Positions 45,401 through 52,866 of a stretch of DNA of 64,000 nt are shown piece after piece; position 1 is the first letter of the stretch, and each line of letters opens with the position of its first letter. The notes beneath the pieces were generated by a model. That model saw only the letters and a program-made list of their open reading frames with translations. It searched no databases and was not told the DNA's origin. The DNA is taken from contig JAIOOS010000018.1 of NCBI GenBank assembly GCA_021414305.1, forward strand, positions 62,001-126,000. The letters run 5' to 3'. The translations under genes were made by a program, and so were the position numbers. The DNA is from Burkholderiales bacterium. Lineage in GTDB: Bacteria > Pseudomonadota > Gammaproteobacteria > Burkholderiales > Burkholderiaceae_C.

Positions 45401-46103
45401 GCGCTTCAACAACGCCACCGGCGCGCTCACGCTCGGCTTCATCCGCATCGCCTCGAGCGAGATCCACGTGGCCGGCGCCCCGCCCGCCAACGGCGACCAG
45501 ACGCTGCAGCAAGCGGGCCTCGAGGCCGACGTCATCAAGCTCACCGCCGACGTGCTCACCACCGGGCCCGACGGCCTGATCCGAGCCCGCCTCCCGTTCA
45601 ACAACATCCAGGGCGCGCAGACCTCGCTGCCCGGCCTGACGCTCGACATGACGCCGACGGCCCTGACCACGGGCGGCGGCTTCGGCGGTCCGGATGCAGC
45701 CAACTTCATCCAGGTCCAGGTCGGCGGTTCCGAAGGCGGCTTCCTGACGGCGCGGCCGAAGGGCACCAGCGGCGACACCGCGGTGATCTTCCTCGGCGGC
45801 AACGCCTCGGTCACGCCGTTCTACGACGGCGCCGGAAAGATCACCGAGATCCGCATCTTCTACAACGGCAACGCGCCGCGCACGCCGCAGGAGGCGGGCG
45901 CGCTCGCGGCGGTGATCGCCCTGATCGAGGACGCGCGGCAGGCGCGGTTCGAAGAGGCGGTCCGGACCGAGAACGTCCGCTCGCGGCTGCGCTCGGGTGT
46001 CATCGCCGAGGTAGGCGCCGGGCGGCCGGCCACGGTCGGACGCGAATCGATCCGCTTGCCCGATACTTGCGAGATCAAGCCGAAGACCCTGCAGTGCGAG
46101 TAA
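33435..46103 (+). CDS. Giant two-partner secretion exoprotein (TpsA, filamentous haemagglutinin type)
   Basis: 4,222 aa from ATG 33435; an upstream in-frame ATG at 33384 is less likely because GAGTGAG stands just before 33435. A signal peptide with a long basic start is probably cleaved after A39. The TPS secretion domain (40 to ~300) contains INQSTSKAIIDWKSFSI, the NPYGVVFG motif at N121, and GGLVAST. The body is a beta-helix of imperfect repeats rich in Gly, Ala, Thr, Asn and Val, with several repeat types (see separate entries). Apart from one residue in the signal, the only cysteines I can find are C4212 and C4221 in the last 11 residues. There is no VENN motif, toxin domain or following immunity gene, so it reads as an adhesin rather than a contact-dependent inhibition protein. 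The caspase-like gene follows immediately. Confidence 0.93.
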   Translation: MKTRPTRIIRTAARRRRSFAFHPLSFAICLGFSAATLAAPQGGTVVAGQATITKPTSNTQVINQSTSKAIIDWKSFSIAEGEKVRFNQPSSSSVTLNRVTGYDPSYILGEMSSNGKIFLVNPYGVVFGANARVDVGGLVASTLSIANNDFMASRYSLTSVDPAAPAQRGEVRNEGTISAPGGMVVLAGPSVSNTGTIVANGGRVGLAAANAVSIDVEGDGLLFFQISGTEAKNRLEQLGRIQADGGTVEMRAAARGAFADTVLNMAGIVQAKTIGTRGGQIVIDGGGEGIVAVSGRLDATGLAAGERGGSVTVQGQRVLLDNGSVVDASGSAGGGAIRVGGDFHGANPEIRNAEVTGVTSGAVIRADAIDAGDGGTVAIWADGTTRYYGTISAQGGKNGGDGGFVEVSGKQNLDFQGNVSTLAPKGKNGTLLLDPADIVIAAAPSSLDDTQIDASVPNPGDPAGVILSADTPVGTATISTAHLELIAATNSINLNALNSITINALSSNVTTPNTLTLNTAGGSAQFHSGAGGFTMQAGNTISVTNGSLLIDSGAGPISVGTLQASAGVTLTGGAVTLNAPISVTAAGAGVSITGATTLLGTGGTITLTGSNVANDVTLGTVNGAGRTLNITAGGGDIVLGAVGGGAALASVTLSGNTASLGAVTTSGAQNYSGVASTTFGGTLTVNTAGAGVSAGATTLGAAGGTITLTGSNAANDVTLGTVGGARPLVITAGGGDVTLGTATGLTSATITANTADLQAVTTSGAQNYSGVTTTTLHGTLTVSAAGAGVSAGTTNLAAGGGTIALTGSNAANDVTLGAVEGPSSLDITATGGDVTLGTVGAGVALSGLAIAANTAALQNVTTNGNQTYNAAVSAAAVTLDAGTGSITANNPNNDFTGALTLRSTGTGVSVHDLNNLQLAAPTLGANTGLTAIAGGTLTLPNAAISTGTGSIDLESNGGTLSTANTLTTSSGSITMVGSAGLTVADDLTTGSGPVSLTGSGAGGLSITRDITTTSGAISLAGSAAGGLTVANNRNIDAGNSTITADGGGGAVDFNTSTLTTTNATATAITVRNGTVTLGNISATSGGVVIGVAQDVTGALGQTNATSIAADTLSVSAAGAIDLSKANAINNLGAVTRGGAFTLNDVGGGLTLTGSVGDAANTAVSITTTSGPLTLGGNSITATGATGNVTLTGVGVSQTAGSTITAGGVTTVDAGTGTIDLQSTTNNFIGNVDLTATGSAAIRDANALVLNSFSGNGITAIAGTTLTLPGGAITTTGGPINLQALGGALSTGGNLTSAGGAITLVGATGLTVGNDLSSAGGAISLTGGGATGVVVTTTHSVDAGAGTITVDGGAITSPIALNSSTLTTSNNGAGAVTIRDAAAVTLGNISATSGTVQIGVGGDVAGAVTQTGGTTLAAATLAASTANSINLGSAGTLTITNLGDVRRGGALTLVDSGGGLTLTGDITAGTTTNAVSITTSTGALTLGTHDISATGGTGNLTLNGVGVTQTTGTLIAGGTTTVNAGSGSVDLQSTTNDFASAAGSVALSGTGPLVAIRDSNDLGLAAPVMGAGTNLTAIAGGTLNLTAGAITTTGTIDLRSLGGALSTPGNLTASAISLTGSAGLALANNLSATTVSLTTTNSAITQPGGVITATGATTFNTGSGAVTLGQANVLNSVGGTGGTVNVTEGSADGVVLAATNATNLTVNTTQAAAPVTQGAPLIVSGATTINTTGGGAVTLADPGNNFGSFGATAGAVSVSDSGAIVLNATTATSLLVDTSAGNGPVTQGAALNIAGAATINAGSGAITLGAANTLGSFGATGGAVSLTENSAGGIALDNVNATSLSVNTSAANGNVTQNALRTLTVSGATAVNAGTGAATLLNPGNNLGSFGATGGAVSVADSNALALDAINSTSLNVDTSAGNGAVTQNAAAIVSGATVVTSGSGPITLANPGNDFSNLPGNSFTGGAISLRDSNDLTVTVLANGPNQAVSVVAGLGLTLPGGVNTGAADLTLSSGALLSTPGTLTGNNVSLTGSAGITIGNDVTAGGNLSLTTTNAAVNQTAGRIVAGGTTTVTAGAGAVTLAQPLNDFNSIDVVSGSVVNINDSNALTASANASGGLTITSTGALASGGTLSGTNVVLTGNAGISLANNVNATGTLQLTTTNAAINQTAGALTVGGLTTASAGSGDITLNQAGNDFSNVAGISASGGAVRLQDANALFIAGLVNGANKDLSLTAGTTITGLAGNIDTGSADLAITAGAGFTTFGTLRGTNVTLGGGTGGVSIGNNVAALGNLTLNATNAAITQTAGTITAAAGTTTASAGTGSISLALAGNNFATFAATGNAVTVRDDNGLALGPIAATTLTIDSSAGNGAVTQSGASVVSGATTITAGSGAVTLTNAGNDFANIGISGGAVSVTDLNAVVLNAITATSLTINTSAGNGNVTQNAAATVAGATAVNAGSGAVTLNNLGNNFGSVGATGGAVVVNDINALALDATNAASLTVTAAGAVTQNAAAVVSGATSVNAGANAITLGNAGNNFGSVGATGGAVSITDSNALALDAINAASLTLNTAAGNGTITQNAAATVTGATTVNAGSGAVTLSNAGNNFGSVAAIGGAVSVTDVNALTLGAINATGLNVNTAAGNGAVTQSGAAVVSGASTVNAGSGAVTLTNVGNDFAALGVTGGAISVVDANALTLSALASAPNQAVSVVAGGTLSLPATPIDTGAAALTLTSGGTLTTVGTLRGTNVTLTSTGAMTLANDVTALGTLGLTTTNAPILQTAGTILATGTTTVSAGSGDITLAQPSNNFQGNLLLSGGAVSVRDVDNLAVTSLVSGPNRPVSLIAGGSLSLPASPIDTGTADLTLQALGGSLAINGALSGNNVTLTGATGLTLGANITSTGDQIYTTAVQLSGNVALNAGASKIDLQGGANGGGNNFSLASSNTAADAIHTGAAISNTAQFTVTGNSTLGGNVTTTGNQTYTGPVALETNVALASGAAKIDLQSSVDAAGNTLALTSSNAAADAIRAAGVISNAAQLTVTGKSTFSSGVVTTGAQIYSDTVTLGSSANFVGSSLGFGNGIVAGSFDLGLRSDTLNLAGAVTGSGNATLSSLTQGASVGVAGGAGTYQISQATLDRFATFATVTVGRADGTGNLTFGNLVLPTNFAALSGSGDVDFTGTVASAAGQARNLAVTTGGVTTFGGAVGGAIGSPAALGNLSVAGATQLNASATANGTVALAGPVTVGADATLSAAAVSLGSSLDVGTHAVTFLSDALSVAGPATGSGAGSVRIATKDATGSMGVAGAAGTLQVAQGLVDTFAGVPTLTLGRNDGTGTISVGNLTLPTDLGIASGSGNVAFSGTLDSAAGPARDLAVTTTGTTSFAGTVGATRALDTLAVSGTSQLGASIVTSGAQTFTGAATLVADSTLTGPSVSFGSTIDGARALTVNAAATNFAGAVGSTVALTSLTTDAAGMTQLGGNVTTSGSQTYSDALQLNANVVMAGSTLNLAGAVNGARTLAVNGSAGVTLGSAIGAGTALTGLSVSGPLQLNAGSVTTSGAQSYAGATTLGAATTLTAPSIAFGNTLDGSFALTTQSAGPTSFAGAVGATTALASLTAIGGGTVQLAGPSIDTTGAQSYSGALQLSGNSRLAGSALTLTGAVSGATDLTLQTNALNGASSIAGTGVLTIAPVDPTLAIGVAGGAGALQVSQAVLDGATGFTGHVIGRSDGSGTISAGNLQLRANTTLQTATGDLNLAGSVDGAFALVLNSGGTTRITGPVGAGTALTSLTTDNNAAAADWNGTSGERTTFDTADGTGAARVITGGAQTYNDPVTATVPVTFTGGAITATQATNGFDGVVSANAISLDLRNSTDLRLGSLTLVNGGSLETDGVLHVTGALQLNGGVLTLTSNATPTPIDLSDPEYAGKTLSFGFVPIKEASATIVQDAGGSISSAAGSMLVLRAPAGGSISLEQPGNALLGQVSAVSGALGDNDVSRFNNATGALTLGFIRIASSEIHVAGAPPANGDQTLQQAGLEADVIKLTADVLTTGPDGLIRARLPFNNIQGAQTSLPGLTLDMTPTALTTGGGFGGPDAANFIQVQVGGSEGGFLTARPKGTSGDTAVIFLGGNASVTPFYDGAGKITEIRIFYNGNAPRTPQEAGALAAVIALIEDARQARFEEAVRTENVRSRLRSGVIAEVGAGRPATVGRESIRLPDTCEIKPKTLQCE
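35180..36050 (+). repeat. TpsA repeat block A (three ~98-residue units)
   Basis: Three imperfect copies, spaced about 295-300 bp, share the phrases GAGVS, TLTGSNxANDVTLGTV, GGGDVTLGT and TTSGAQNYSG. They stack in the beta-helix shaft right after the secretion domain. Confidence 0.7.
38640..41480 (+). repeat. TpsA repeat block B (two runs of ~69-residue units)
   Basis: Copies of a unit of 66-69 residues begin GNNFGS[F/V]GATGGAVSV and continue DxNALALDAINATSL, NTSAGNGxVTQNAA, SGATTVNAGSGAVTL. One run lies near 38650-39330 and another near 40420-41480, where five or six units repeat at about 207-bp spacing. Between the runs is a different longer unit with TTTNAAxNQTAG. The second run is the most regular part of the protein and could vary in copy number between strains. 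Confidence 0.75.
43640..44350 (+). repeat. TpsA repeat block C (~75-residue units)
   Basis: Four imperfect units spaced about 215-225 bp share TTSGAQ[T/S]Y, followed by an L-x-A-x-x-x-L-x-x-x-x-x-x-F/L-G pattern, then FAGAVGxTxALxSLT. Related single copies occur at about 42125, 42360, 42590 and 44890. Confidence 0.65.
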
Positions 46104-46126
46104 GAGCCAGGCGCCGTGAGGCGCGA

Positions 46127-47530
46127 GTGGATGGGCGCGCCGGCGCGCCGGAACCCGGACCCGACGAAGCGCGGCGCGCGCTGGTTGCCGCGCCGCTTCT
46201 TGCCGCCGGGACCGGCTGGGCGGGCAACGCCTTCGGCCAGCCCTCCTCCGGAGCCTCGGAAAACGCCCAGAGCTCGGCCCGCCTGGCGCTCCTGATCGGC
46301 AACCGGGTCTACCCGCAGCCGTTCGATCTGCCGCCGACGCACAAGAACGTTCGCGACCTGGGTGCGGCGCTCGAGGCCCGCGGCTTCAGGGTGACGTCCG
46401 CGCTCGACCAGGATCCGAACCAGTTGCGCAGCACGATCCAGGCGTTCGCCAAGGTCGCCGCCGAGTCGCCGCCGGACGCGACGATCCTCTATTACTTCAC
46501 CGGCCACGGCATGCAGGTCGACGCCGAGAACCTGATGCTCGGCTCGGGCGTGCCGCCCGACGCGAAGGAAGACACCCTGCTCAAGAGCAGCCTGCACCTG
46601 CGGCGCGATGTGATCGATCAGCTGCCGCGCCGCCCCAACGGCCTCTCCATCGCGGTGGTCGATGCCTGCCGCACCTCGCTGCGCGCGGCTGCGACCGCCA
46701 CCGACGGCTTCAATCAGGTCGAAGCGCCGCTCGGCTGCCTGATCGTCTTTTCCACCGGCGCTGGCAAGCCGGCGATCGCACCCGCCGTCGAGACGCTCAA
46801 CACCTTCTACACCGGCTCGCTGGTCAAGCTGCTCGGCACGGCGGCCGACGAGATCTCGTTCTCCGATTTCTTCCGCCTGGTCAAGTTCGACGTGACGCAG
46901 ACCATGCAGAACCACCCGGTGCAGGCGATCCGGCAGTTCACGCAGGTCCCGTTCATCGCCGAGAACACGCAGGTCAAGTTCAGCCTCTCGCCGCGGCCGG
47001 TGAGCCGGCCCGCGGCGCCGCAGGCCAACGCGGCGGAGGAAGCCGCCGCCTTCAAGGAACTCGTGGAGAGCCTGTGGCCGGCCGACATCGTCAGGCTGGC
47101 CGAGGCCTACCTGAAGGCCTTCGCGACGAGCGGGCAGGCGGGCAGCGCGCAGGTCGCGCGCGAGGGCGCCAGCGATGCGGTCAAGGCCTTGCGCAGCAAC
47201 GAGGTCAAGCTGTTCCGCAGCGCCTTCCAGCCCAAGACGAGCGATCAGCGCTGGATCGCGGAGTGGCGCAAGGCGGCGCGAGGCGACAAGGACGCCGCGG
47301 CGCGGATCGCCCGCGCCCATCTTCGCGGCGACGGCGACATCGCGGCCGACCAGGGCCGCTACGAGGGCTGGCTGCAATACGCGGCGGCGCTCGGCAACGG
47401 GATCGCCTCCTACGAGCTCGCCGTGTTCTATCGGCGCCAGGGCCAGCCGACGCCCGCGGCGCAGTACGAGACCCGGGCCCGCGACCTCGGCTACACGCCG
47501 CCGACCTCGCTCGACAACCAGCGCAAGTAA
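46127..47530 (+). CDS. Caspase-family (C14-like) protein, probably exported, coupled to TpsA
   Basis: 467 aa from GTG 46127, which has GAGG 8 bp upstream; GTG 46094, overlapping the tpsA end, is an alternative. The N terminus carries RRALVAAPLLAAGTGWAGNAFGQ, which looks like a signal peptide preceded by an unusual charged extension. The caspase fold follows: ARLALLIGNRVYP, LGAALEARGFRVT, and the catalytic pair H127 in YYFTGHGMQ and C181 in VVDACR. Both are intact, so it may be an active protease. The C-terminal ~170 residues are helical, with a Sel1-like tail (DKDAAARIARAHLRGDG, ..YAAALGNGIASYELAVFYRR). The start lies 23 bp after the tpsA stop, so co-transcription with tpsBA is likely. Substrate unknown. 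Confidence 0.88.
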   Translation: MDGRAGAPEPGPDEARRALVAAPLLAAGTGWAGNAFGQPSSGASENAQSSARLALLIGNRVYPQPFDLPPTHKNVRDLGAALEARGFRVTSALDQDPNQLRSTIQAFAKVAAESPPDATILYYFTGHGMQVDAENLMLGSGVPPDAKEDTLLKSSLHLRRDVIDQLPRRPNGLSIAVVDACRTSLRAAATATDGFNQVEAPLGCLIVFSTGAGKPAIAPAVETLNTFYTGSLVKLLGTAADEISFSDFFRLVKFDVTQTMQNHPVQAIRQFTQVPFIAENTQVKFSLSPRPVSRPAAPQANAAEEAAAFKELVESLWPADIVRLAEAYLKAFATSGQAGSAQVAREGASDAVKALRSNEVKLFRSAFQPKTSDQRWIAEWRKAARGDKDAAARIARAHLRGDGDIAADQGRYEGWLQYAAALGNGIASYELAVFYRRQGQPTPAAQYETRARDLGYTPPTSLDNQRK

Positions 47531-47534
47531 GCGT

Positions 47535-48134
47535 TCAGCGCGCCAGCCAGTGGCTGGCGAAGTCGGGCAGGTCGGGGTGGACGGAGCGCGCGAGCGACAT
47601 CTCATCGCCGACGTTGGGGCTGCCGTTCGGCGCGCGCAGGACCAGGGCGGTGTGCACATGCCGCGGCAGGCCGCGCATGTACGGAAGGTAGTCGTCGACG
47701 AACGCCTCGGGGTCGAGCTCGGCGATCGCGTCGGCCTTGGGGCTGCGCTCGCCGGCGGCGTTGCCGGTGGCGATGACGCGCTCGATCGGAAAGCCCAGGT
47801 CGCGCAGGTTGCGCAGGCGCGCCGCCTCGAACTCGGCCTCGAGCGCGGAGACGCAGACCAGATGGAAGCCGGCGTCGTGCAGCCGGTGGCAGGCCTCGAT
47901 CGCGCCTTCGATCACCGGCACGGAGGTCCAGAAGGTCTCGTCGAAGTGCTTGCGGAAGTGGGCCCGGCGCGCGTCATCGAGGCGGTCGACCTCCCAGCGA
48001 TCCATCGGCCAGTAGGCGAGCCTGTCGCGCTCCTTCGGCGCGGCGCCGAAAGCGCGCCGCCACGCATCGGCATAGCCGAGATGGAAGTCGAGGAGGACGC
48101 CGTCGGCGTCGAGAGCGATCAGTCCTTTGGCCAT
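47535..48134 (-). CDS. HAD-superfamily hydrolase
   Basis: 199 aa from ATG 48134, which starts MAKGLIALDADGVLLD; the frame is open to 48257, but that part overlaps the groES promoter. Motif I is D9-A-D11-G. A cap region follows (about 20-75), then motif II region VCVSALE near 100 and motif III lysine in ERSPKADAIAEL. The late acidic residues in EAFVDDYLPYMRG supply motif IV. All catalytic elements of a small phosphatase are present. The substrate cannot be predicted. It is divergent from groES and convergent with the caspase-like gene, 4 bp from its end. Confidence 0.85.
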   Translation of the reverse strand: MAKGLIALDADGVLLDFHLGYADAWRRAFGAAPKERDRLAYWPMDRWEVDRLDDARRAHFRKHFDETFWTSVPVIEGAIEACHRLHDAGFHLVCVSALEAEFEAARLRNLRDLGFPIERVIATGNAAGERSPKADAIAELDPEAFVDDYLPYMRGLPRHVHTALVLRAPNGSPNVGDEMSLARSVHPDLPDFASHWLAR

Positions 48135-48214
48135 CCGCCGACTGTAGCCAGCGGACAGGCCCGTCGTTGTCTCCGGGACGACGACGGGCGCGCGAACTCT
48201 TTGCCCGGGCACCC

Positions 48215-48242
48215 TTGAATCGTAGGGCAAGCTCCCTATAAT
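48215..48242 (+). promoter_or_regulatory. groESL promoter (sigma-70 with sigma-32-like features)
   Basis: TTGAAT (48215-48220), a 16-bp spacer and a perfect TATAAT (48237-48242). The -35 is part of CCCTTGAA, the heat-shock sigma-32 -35 core, and the -10 is preceded by CTCCC, similar to the sigma-32 -10. Start of transcription would be near 48249, immediately before the CIRCE operator. Confidence 0.8.
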
Positions 48243-48250
48243 GCTTTCTG

Positions 48251-48277
48251 CTAGCACTCGCCAACGCTGAGTGCTAA
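48251..48277 (+). promoter_or_regulatory. CIRCE operator (HrcA-binding site)
   Basis: CTAGCACTC-N9-GAGTGCTAA at 48251-48277 is a near-perfect CIRCE inverted repeat (consensus TTAGCACTC-N9-GAGTGCTAA, one mismatch). It lies just after the predicted transcription start and about 100 bp before groES, so HrcA should repress groESL. The hrcA gene is not in the window. Confidence 0.93.
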
Positions 48278-48376
48278 CTGCTCGGCGCGGACCTCAACGG
48301 CCCGGTTCACAACCAAGTGAACGAGCGCCCACTTTCCATTAATTGCAAGCTGGCTCGAATTCATCAAGGAGATGCC

Positions 48377-50339
<1,963 letters not shown>

Positions 50340-50387
50340 GTCCGGCGTTCACCGACACTTCGTCGTGGAACCGCTGCTCCGGCAGCG

Positions 50388-50414
50388 AAAAGGGCTGCTT
50401 CGGCAGCCCTTTTT
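50388..50414 (+). terminator. groESL intrinsic terminator
   Basis: GGGCTGC-TTCG-GCAGCCC forms a 7-bp stem with the extra-stable UUCG tetraloop, followed by TTTTT and preceded by AAAA, 49 bp past the groEL stop. Confidence 0.92.
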
Positions 50415-50479
50415 CATGCCTGGTGGCGGCGAGTCGTTGAGGCAGGCCGGCGCGCGGCGGGATAATCGCTCCGTCTTTC

Positions 50480-52693
50480 GTGCCGAGGCCCTTGTTGACC
50501 CCGCCCCTTTACCAACGCTTCGTCGAGGACGAGCTGGCCCTCGCGCCGGCACTCGTCAACCGGGTCCTGGCCGGCACCGTGCAGCTCCTCGGTCCCTCCA
50601 GGGACAGCGGCACGAGCGCGGGTGAGAGGAGTCACCACTCCGAGATCGTCAAGGCCTTGCAGCGCGAGGCCACGCTGTTCGAGAAGACTTTCGTCGAGTC
50701 GCTGGCCAAGCGGGTGCGCGAGGAGACCGACGGGCCGCGCGAGACGAGCTTCGCCGAAGCGCGCACCGGGCTCGGCGGCCTGGAGCTGATGGACGAGGCG
50801 CGGGTCGAGGTGGACATCGAGATCTCGCGGGCGATGCAGCTGATCGACAGCACCGCGGAGTGGGAGCTGCGCGAGCTGCAGACATTCACCTCGACGCTGG
50901 TCGGCCAGAACCACGTCAACGCCGAGTCGAACCCGTTCCGGCCGCTCATCTATGCATCGGCCCTGTGGGACGCGACCTGCGCGGTGGTCAGCTCGCAGAT
51001 CCAGCGGGCGATCGTGCTGCGCACCGCGGCCGGGGTCATCGCCGGGCTGTTGAAGAACGCATGGGCGGCGGCTTCGACCCGACTCGAAAACGCCGGCGTG
51101 CAGCCTGGAACCTACCGGACGGTCATCCTGCCCTCCGGAGCCGCCTTCGGACGGGTCGCCATGGCGGAGCCGCCCCGACCTGGCGCGCTCAGCGCCTTGC
51201 TGCCGAGCATGCCCGGCGCCACCTTTGGCTCGACTCGCGGTCGCGACGACGGCGGTGTCGGAGCGGGCTTCGGCGACAGTGGCACGGGCGCGCTGGCCGG
51301 AGCGCCCCGCGCCGTGCGCAGCGACGGTACGCCGCGGCGCAATCCGGAGCTGGAGCAGGCGCTGCTGCGCCTCGACGAGCTGCTGCGCCACCTCCCGTCG
51401 GAGGCGTCGCTCGCAGGGCGTGGCACCTCCGGGAGTAACCGCCTCGAACAGCATCGCGCCGCGCTCGTTGCCAGCGCCAGCGAGCCGATCGATCGCCAGG
51501 TGATCGAGCTCGCGACCCGGCTGTTCGAATCGCTGCTCGCCGACTCGCAGCTTCCCGGCGCCTTCAAGCCCTTGCTCGCGCGCATGCAGATCGCCGTGCT
51601 GCGCGTGGTCCTGGCCGAGAACGCGGTCCTCGACTCCTACGACCACCCGGTGTGGCGGCTGATCGACCGGATCGGCGAGGTCAGTCTCGGCTATTCGCGG
51701 ATCGAGGACCCGCGCCTTTCGAGCTTTCTGTCGTTCGCCAGTGCCGTCGCCGAGGAGATGGCCGGCGCGGCGGCGCCGGACACCGCGTTGTTCCGCCGCG
51801 GCCTGAACCGGATCGACGTGCATCTCTCGGAGCAATTGCAAGGGCAGATGCGCGCAGCGCAGGCCTCGGTCGACGCGCTCCAGCTTGCGGAACGGCGCGA
51901 GATCCTGCAGCAGCACCTGGCGCAGCGCCTGACCGATCAGATGGTGCAGGTGCGGACCACGCCGACGATCCGCCGCTTCGTCACCAGCACCTGGGCGCAG
52001 GTGATTGCCGAGGACATGCTCTCCAAGGGCGAGCAGTCGGAGGCAACGATGAGCGACCTGAAGACGGTCGACGACCTGCTATGGAGCCTGAAGATCCCCG
52101 ATCATCCGCAGAGCCGCCAGCGACTGCTGCAGCTGCTGCCGGGTTTGCTGCATCGCCTGCGCGTCGGCATGGAACTGGTGGCCCTGGCGCTGCCCGAGCA
52201 GCACGCCGTGCTCAACGAGCTGATGACGATCCACACCGAGGCGCTGCGGCCGGGGACCAAGACCTCGGGCGCGCTCACCCCGGAAGAGATCGTGCAGAGC
52301 ATGCGCGACGAGGTCCTGCCGGAAGCGCCGGCGCGCAGCTTCAGCGATTCGGTCATCGACCTGTCCTCGATGGAGACGGTGCCCGCCGAGCACCTGCCGA
52401 GCACGGGCGATCACACCGAAGACGACCCGAGCCGGCGTGTCGAGGCCCTGCGCGCTGGCGACCGGCTGCGCGTGTTCCTGCACGGTCGCTGGAGCCGCGT
52501 GCAACTGCTCTGGCGCAGCGATCGAAGCCTGTTCTTCCTGTTCGCGGGCGAGTCGCCGAGCCACACCCATTCGATCACGCGAAGAGCCCTGGAGCGTCTC
52601 AGCTCCGCCGGGCTGGTGCAGCCGCTCGAGGCTCGCTCGCTCGTGCAGCGTTCGGTCGATCGCATGATGCGCGACCTGTCGCCACGCACCTGA
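50480..52693 (+). CDS. DUF1631-family protein, function unknown
   Basis: 737 aa from a GTG at 50480; two TTG codons at 50492 and 50495 are other options and no strong ribosome-binding site decides. The DUF1631 pattern is clear. The N-terminal helices (YQRFVEDELALAPALVNRVL, REATLFEKTFVESLAKRVRE) are followed by the LELMDEARVEVDIEISRAMQLI core, then ESNPFRPLIYASALW. A low-complexity Gly/Ser linker spans about 230-275. A long helical half follows, with PVWRLIDRIGEVSLGY and, near the end, GDRLRVFLHGRWSRVQLLWRS. No membrane segment. Proteins of this family are frequent in betaproteobacteria and are sometimes mis-annotated as thymidine phosphorylase; I see no support for that activity. Confidence 0.85.
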   Translation: MPRPLLTPPLYQRFVEDELALAPALVNRVLAGTVQLLGPSRDSGTSAGERSHHSEIVKALQREATLFEKTFVESLAKRVREETDGPRETSFAEARTGLGGLELMDEARVEVDIEISRAMQLIDSTAEWELRELQTFTSTLVGQNHVNAESNPFRPLIYASALWDATCAVVSSQIQRAIVLRTAAGVIAGLLKNAWAAASTRLENAGVQPGTYRTVILPSGAAFGRVAMAEPPRPGALSALLPSMPGATFGSTRGRDDGGVGAGFGDSGTGALAGAPRAVRSDGTPRRNPELEQALLRLDELLRHLPSEASLAGRGTSGSNRLEQHRAALVASASEPIDRQVIELATRLFESLLADSQLPGAFKPLLARMQIAVLRVVLAENAVLDSYDHPVWRLIDRIGEVSLGYSRIEDPRLSSFLSFASAVAEEMAGAAAPDTALFRRGLNRIDVHLSEQLQGQMRAAQASVDALQLAERREILQQHLAQRLTDQMVQVRTTPTIRRFVTSTWAQVIAEDMLSKGEQSEATMSDLKTVDDLLWSLKIPDHPQSRQRLLQLLPGLLHRLRVGMELVALALPEQHAVLNELMTIHTEALRPGTKTSGALTPEEIVQSMRDEVLPEAPARSFSDSVIDLSSMETVPAEHLPSTGDHTEDDPSRRVEALRAGDRLRVFLHGRWSRVQLLWRSDRSLFFLFAGESPSHTHSITRRALERLSSAGLVQPLEARSLVQRSVDRMMRDLSPRT

Positions 52694-52781
52694 TCGGCAA
52701 GGCTCCTCGTCTGCCGGGGATCGGCCGCCGGGCAGTATTTCACAGCCGAAACACGGCCCGTCGACCACCCATCGAGAGGAT

Positions 52782-52814
52782 TTGACAATCGCTCCAAGGC
52801 TAGGCAACCTAGCC
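52782..52814 (+). promoter_or_regulatory. Candidate promoter/operator upstream of orphan hcp
   Basis: A perfect -35 hexamer TTGACA (52782-52787) is followed, 10 bp on, by a perfect inverted repeat GGCTAGG-CAA-CCTAGCC (52798-52814). The repeat occupies the place where the -10 should be, so the -10 is not obvious. It suggests a repressor or activator binding site governing the hcp at 52867. The remainder of the 173-bp spacer shows nothing else I can name. Confidence 0.4.
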
Positions 52815-52866
52815 GGCTCGGATCCTCCTTGCCCACCCGGGCGCCAGCACCTCAAAGGACCAGCTC

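Noticed and set aside
36663..45512. Minus-strand open frame of 2,949 residues opposite tpsA
   Set aside because: It lies wholly opposite the repeat shaft, is made of Arg/Ala/Gly/Asp runs with no fold motif, and is explained by high-GC codon bias of tpsA. A second long antisense frame (36710-41479) has the same origin.
45900..46103. C-terminal contact-dependent inhibition toxin on TpsA
   Set aside because: No VENN motif, pretoxin domain or immunity gene; the shaft runs almost to the short cysteine-bearing end, and the next gene is caspase-like.
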